Assembly: GCA_963843805.1 (NCBI GenBank)
Contig: CAWJLY010000003.1
Span: forward strand, 240,133-304,132
Length of the DNA: 64,000 bases
Origin: Ideonella_A sp963843805
GTDB lineage: Bacteria; Pseudomonadota; Gammaproteobacteria; Burkholderiales; Burkholderiaceae_C
Direction: 5' to 3'
Part shown: piece by piece, positions 62,257 through 64,000 of the stretch
Layout of the letters: each line of letters opens with the position of its first letter
Numbering within the stretch: the stretch's first letter is position 1
Notes under the pieces: generated by a model
Told to the model about the DNA's origin: nothing
Databases searched by the model: none
What the model saw: the letters and a program-made list of their open reading frames with translations, nothing else
Position numbers and translations under genes: made by a program

Positions 62257-64000
62257 ATGACCCGACAGATCCGCAACATCGCCATCATCGCCCACGTCGA
62301 CCATGGCAAGACCACCATGGTTGACCAGCTGCTGCGCCAGAGCGGCACCTTCCGCCAGAACGAGAAAGTGGCCGAGCGCGTGATGGACAGCAACGATCTC
62401 GAAAAAGAGCGTGGCATCACCATCCTGTCGAAAAACTGCGCGGTCGAGTGGAAGGGCACCCACGTCAACATCGTCGACACCCCCGGCCACGCCGATTTCG
62501 GCGGTGAGGTGGAGCGCGTGTTGTCGATGGTCGACAGCGTGCTGCTGCTGGTGGATGCCGTCGAAGGCCCGATGCCGCAAACCCGCTTCGTCACCAAGAA
62601 GGCGCTGGCGCTGGGCCTGAAACCCATCGTCGTCGTCAACAAGGTCGACCGCCCCGGCGCCCGCACCGATTACGTCATCAACGCCACCTTCGACCTGTTC
62701 GACAAACTCGGCGCCACCGAAGAGCAGCTCGACTTCCCCGTCGTCTTCGCCTCCGGCCTGAACGGCTGGGCCACGCTGGAAAAAGGCGTGATCGGCACCG
62801 ATCTTGCCCCGCTGTTCGACGCCATGCTCGAACACGTGCCCGCCCACGCCGGCAGCCCGGAAGACCCGCTGCAACTGCAGATCTGCAGCCTCGACTACAG
62901 CACCTACGTCGGCCGCATCGGCATCGGCCGCGTCAACCAGGGCACGCTTGAAGCCCATGCAGCAGGTGGCCGTCTACAGCGGCCCCGACAGCACCCCGTT
63001 CATCGCCCGCGTCAACCAGGTGCTGAAGTTCGAAGGCCTGGAGCGCCAGCAAGCCACCGAGGCCGGCCCCGGCGACATCGTGCTGATCAACGGCATCGAA
63101 GACATCGGCATCGGCGTGACCCTCACCGAAATCGAGCGCCCGGTACCGCTGCCGATGCTCACCGTCGACGAGCCGACGCTGACGATGAACTTCCAGGTCA
63201 ACAACTCGCCGTTGGCGGGCAGGGAAGGGAAGTTCGTCACCAGCCGGCAGCTGTGGGACCGGCTGCAGCGGGAGTTGCAGAGCAACGTGGCGCTGCGCGT
63301 GTCGGAGACCGACGAAGACGGCATCTTCGAGGTGATGGGCCGCGGCGAACTGCACCTGACGATCCTGCTGGAAACCATGCGCCGCGAAGGCTACGAGCTG
63401 GCCGTCAGCAAGCCGCGGGTCGTGTTCCGCATGGAAGGTGACGAGCGGCTCGAGCCGATCGAGATGGTGACCGCCGACGTGGAAGACCAGCACCAGGGCG
63501 CCGTGATGCAGGCGCTGGGCGAGCGCCGCGCCGAGCTGGTCAACATGGAGCCGGACGGCATGGGCCGCGTGCGGCTGGAATATCGGATCCCGGCGCGCGG
63601 GCTGATCGGGTTTCAGAACGAATTCTTGAACCTGACCCGCGGCACCGGCCTGATCAGCAATATCTTCGACGGGTATGAGGCCTTCAAGGGCGAGATCGCC
63701 GGGCGCAAGAACGGCGTGCTGATCAGCCAGGACGACGGCGAGGCGGTGACCTATTCACTCGGCAAGCTCGACGACCGCGGGCGGATGTTCGTCAAGGCCG
63801 GCGATCCGTTGTACGAGGGCATGATCATCGGCATCCACAGCCGCGATAACGATCTGGTCGTCAATGCGGTGCGCGGCAAGCAGCTGACCAACTTCCGGGT
63901 TTCGGGCAAGGAAGATGCGATCAAGATCACGCCGCCGATTCAGTTGACGCTGGAATATGCGGTGGAATTCATCGCCGACGATGAACTGGTGGAGATCACG
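62257..64000 (+). CDS. typA: GTPase TypA/BipA, C-terminus cut by the window
   Basis: Ribosome-associated translational GTPase. G1 AIIAHVDHGKTTMVDQLL, G3 DTPGHADFGGEVERVL, G4 NKVDRPGAR; EF-G-like domains follow (ERPVPLPMLTVDEPTLTMNF; MGRGELHLTILLETMRREGY; RIPARGLIGFQNEFLNLTRG). About 581 of ~610 codons are present. One frame change at 62947, where CTTG replaces CTG (GTL then KPMQQVAVYSG). It normally follows truB directly in Burkholderiales but is here 13 kb away. Confidence 0.94.

Overview
The window is about 64 kb of GC-rich DNA (mostly in the mid-60s % GC by eye) from a betaproteobacterium, most likely of the order Burkholderiales. The pointers are: EF-P with an arginine at position 32 next to its rhamnosyltransferase EarP; a hupB - tRNA-Val - ppiD block; the rimP-nusA-infB-rbfA-truB...typA order; ETF-QO next to DUF2868/DUF3482 genes; and intergenic hairpin repeats of the kind scattered in Burkholderiales. 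Genus cannot be fixed from the sequence alone.

Layout. 1-5.5 kb: a partial gene, a Dcp-type peptidase, and a DUF3482 GTPase/DUF2868 pair. 5.6-11.9 kb: ETF-QO, an SDR, YceH, a thioesterase, a PAS-LuxR regulator and a 3-oxoacid CoA-transferase (scoAB), together suggesting fatty-acid or ketone-body oxidation. 12-25 kb: housekeeping genes (pyrD, rpiA, mnmC, efp/earP, uvrC, pgsA, an EamA transporter, hupB, ppiD) with two tRNAs. 26-35.7 kb: a minus-strand exopolysaccharide cluster (secreted FecR-like protein, O-antigen-ligase-like polymerase, Wza, Wzc tyrosine kinase, J-domain protein, membrane protein, YwqE-type phosphatase) whose last genes overlap by ATGA. 36-41 kb: a DUF1624 membrane protein, a hypothetical protein, a beta-CASP nuclease, glk and fabI. 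41-49 kb: the rimP-nusA-infB-rbfA-truB transcription/translation operon with a strong promoter and a leader hairpin. 49-62.2 kb: an accessory block inserted where typA normally follows truB; it holds a ~3,100-codon lipase/RTX protein with two small upstream partner genes, two toxin-antitoxin modules and a decayed UDP-glucose dehydrogenase. 62.3-64 kb: typA, cut by the window edge.

Data quality dominates the reading. Many long genes, including essential ones, are broken by single-base frame changes that are dense in some stretches (1-5.5, 17-28, 30-36, 43-45, 53-57 kb) and absent in others (5.6-9.1 and 9.2-17 kb). This clustering, and several homopolymer contractions, point to consensus errors rather than pseudogenes. 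I therefore annotate each such gene over its full span. One class of junction, a Leu codon read CTT followed by G where CTG is expected, recurs at least nine times and is reported separately.

The most interesting items are the lipase-RTX locus with its lower-GC start and coupled small genes; a truB gene carrying a repeat-derived insertion in its catalytic domain; and a ~167-bp tandem array built from the 3' end of rbfA plus a dispersed palindromic repeat.
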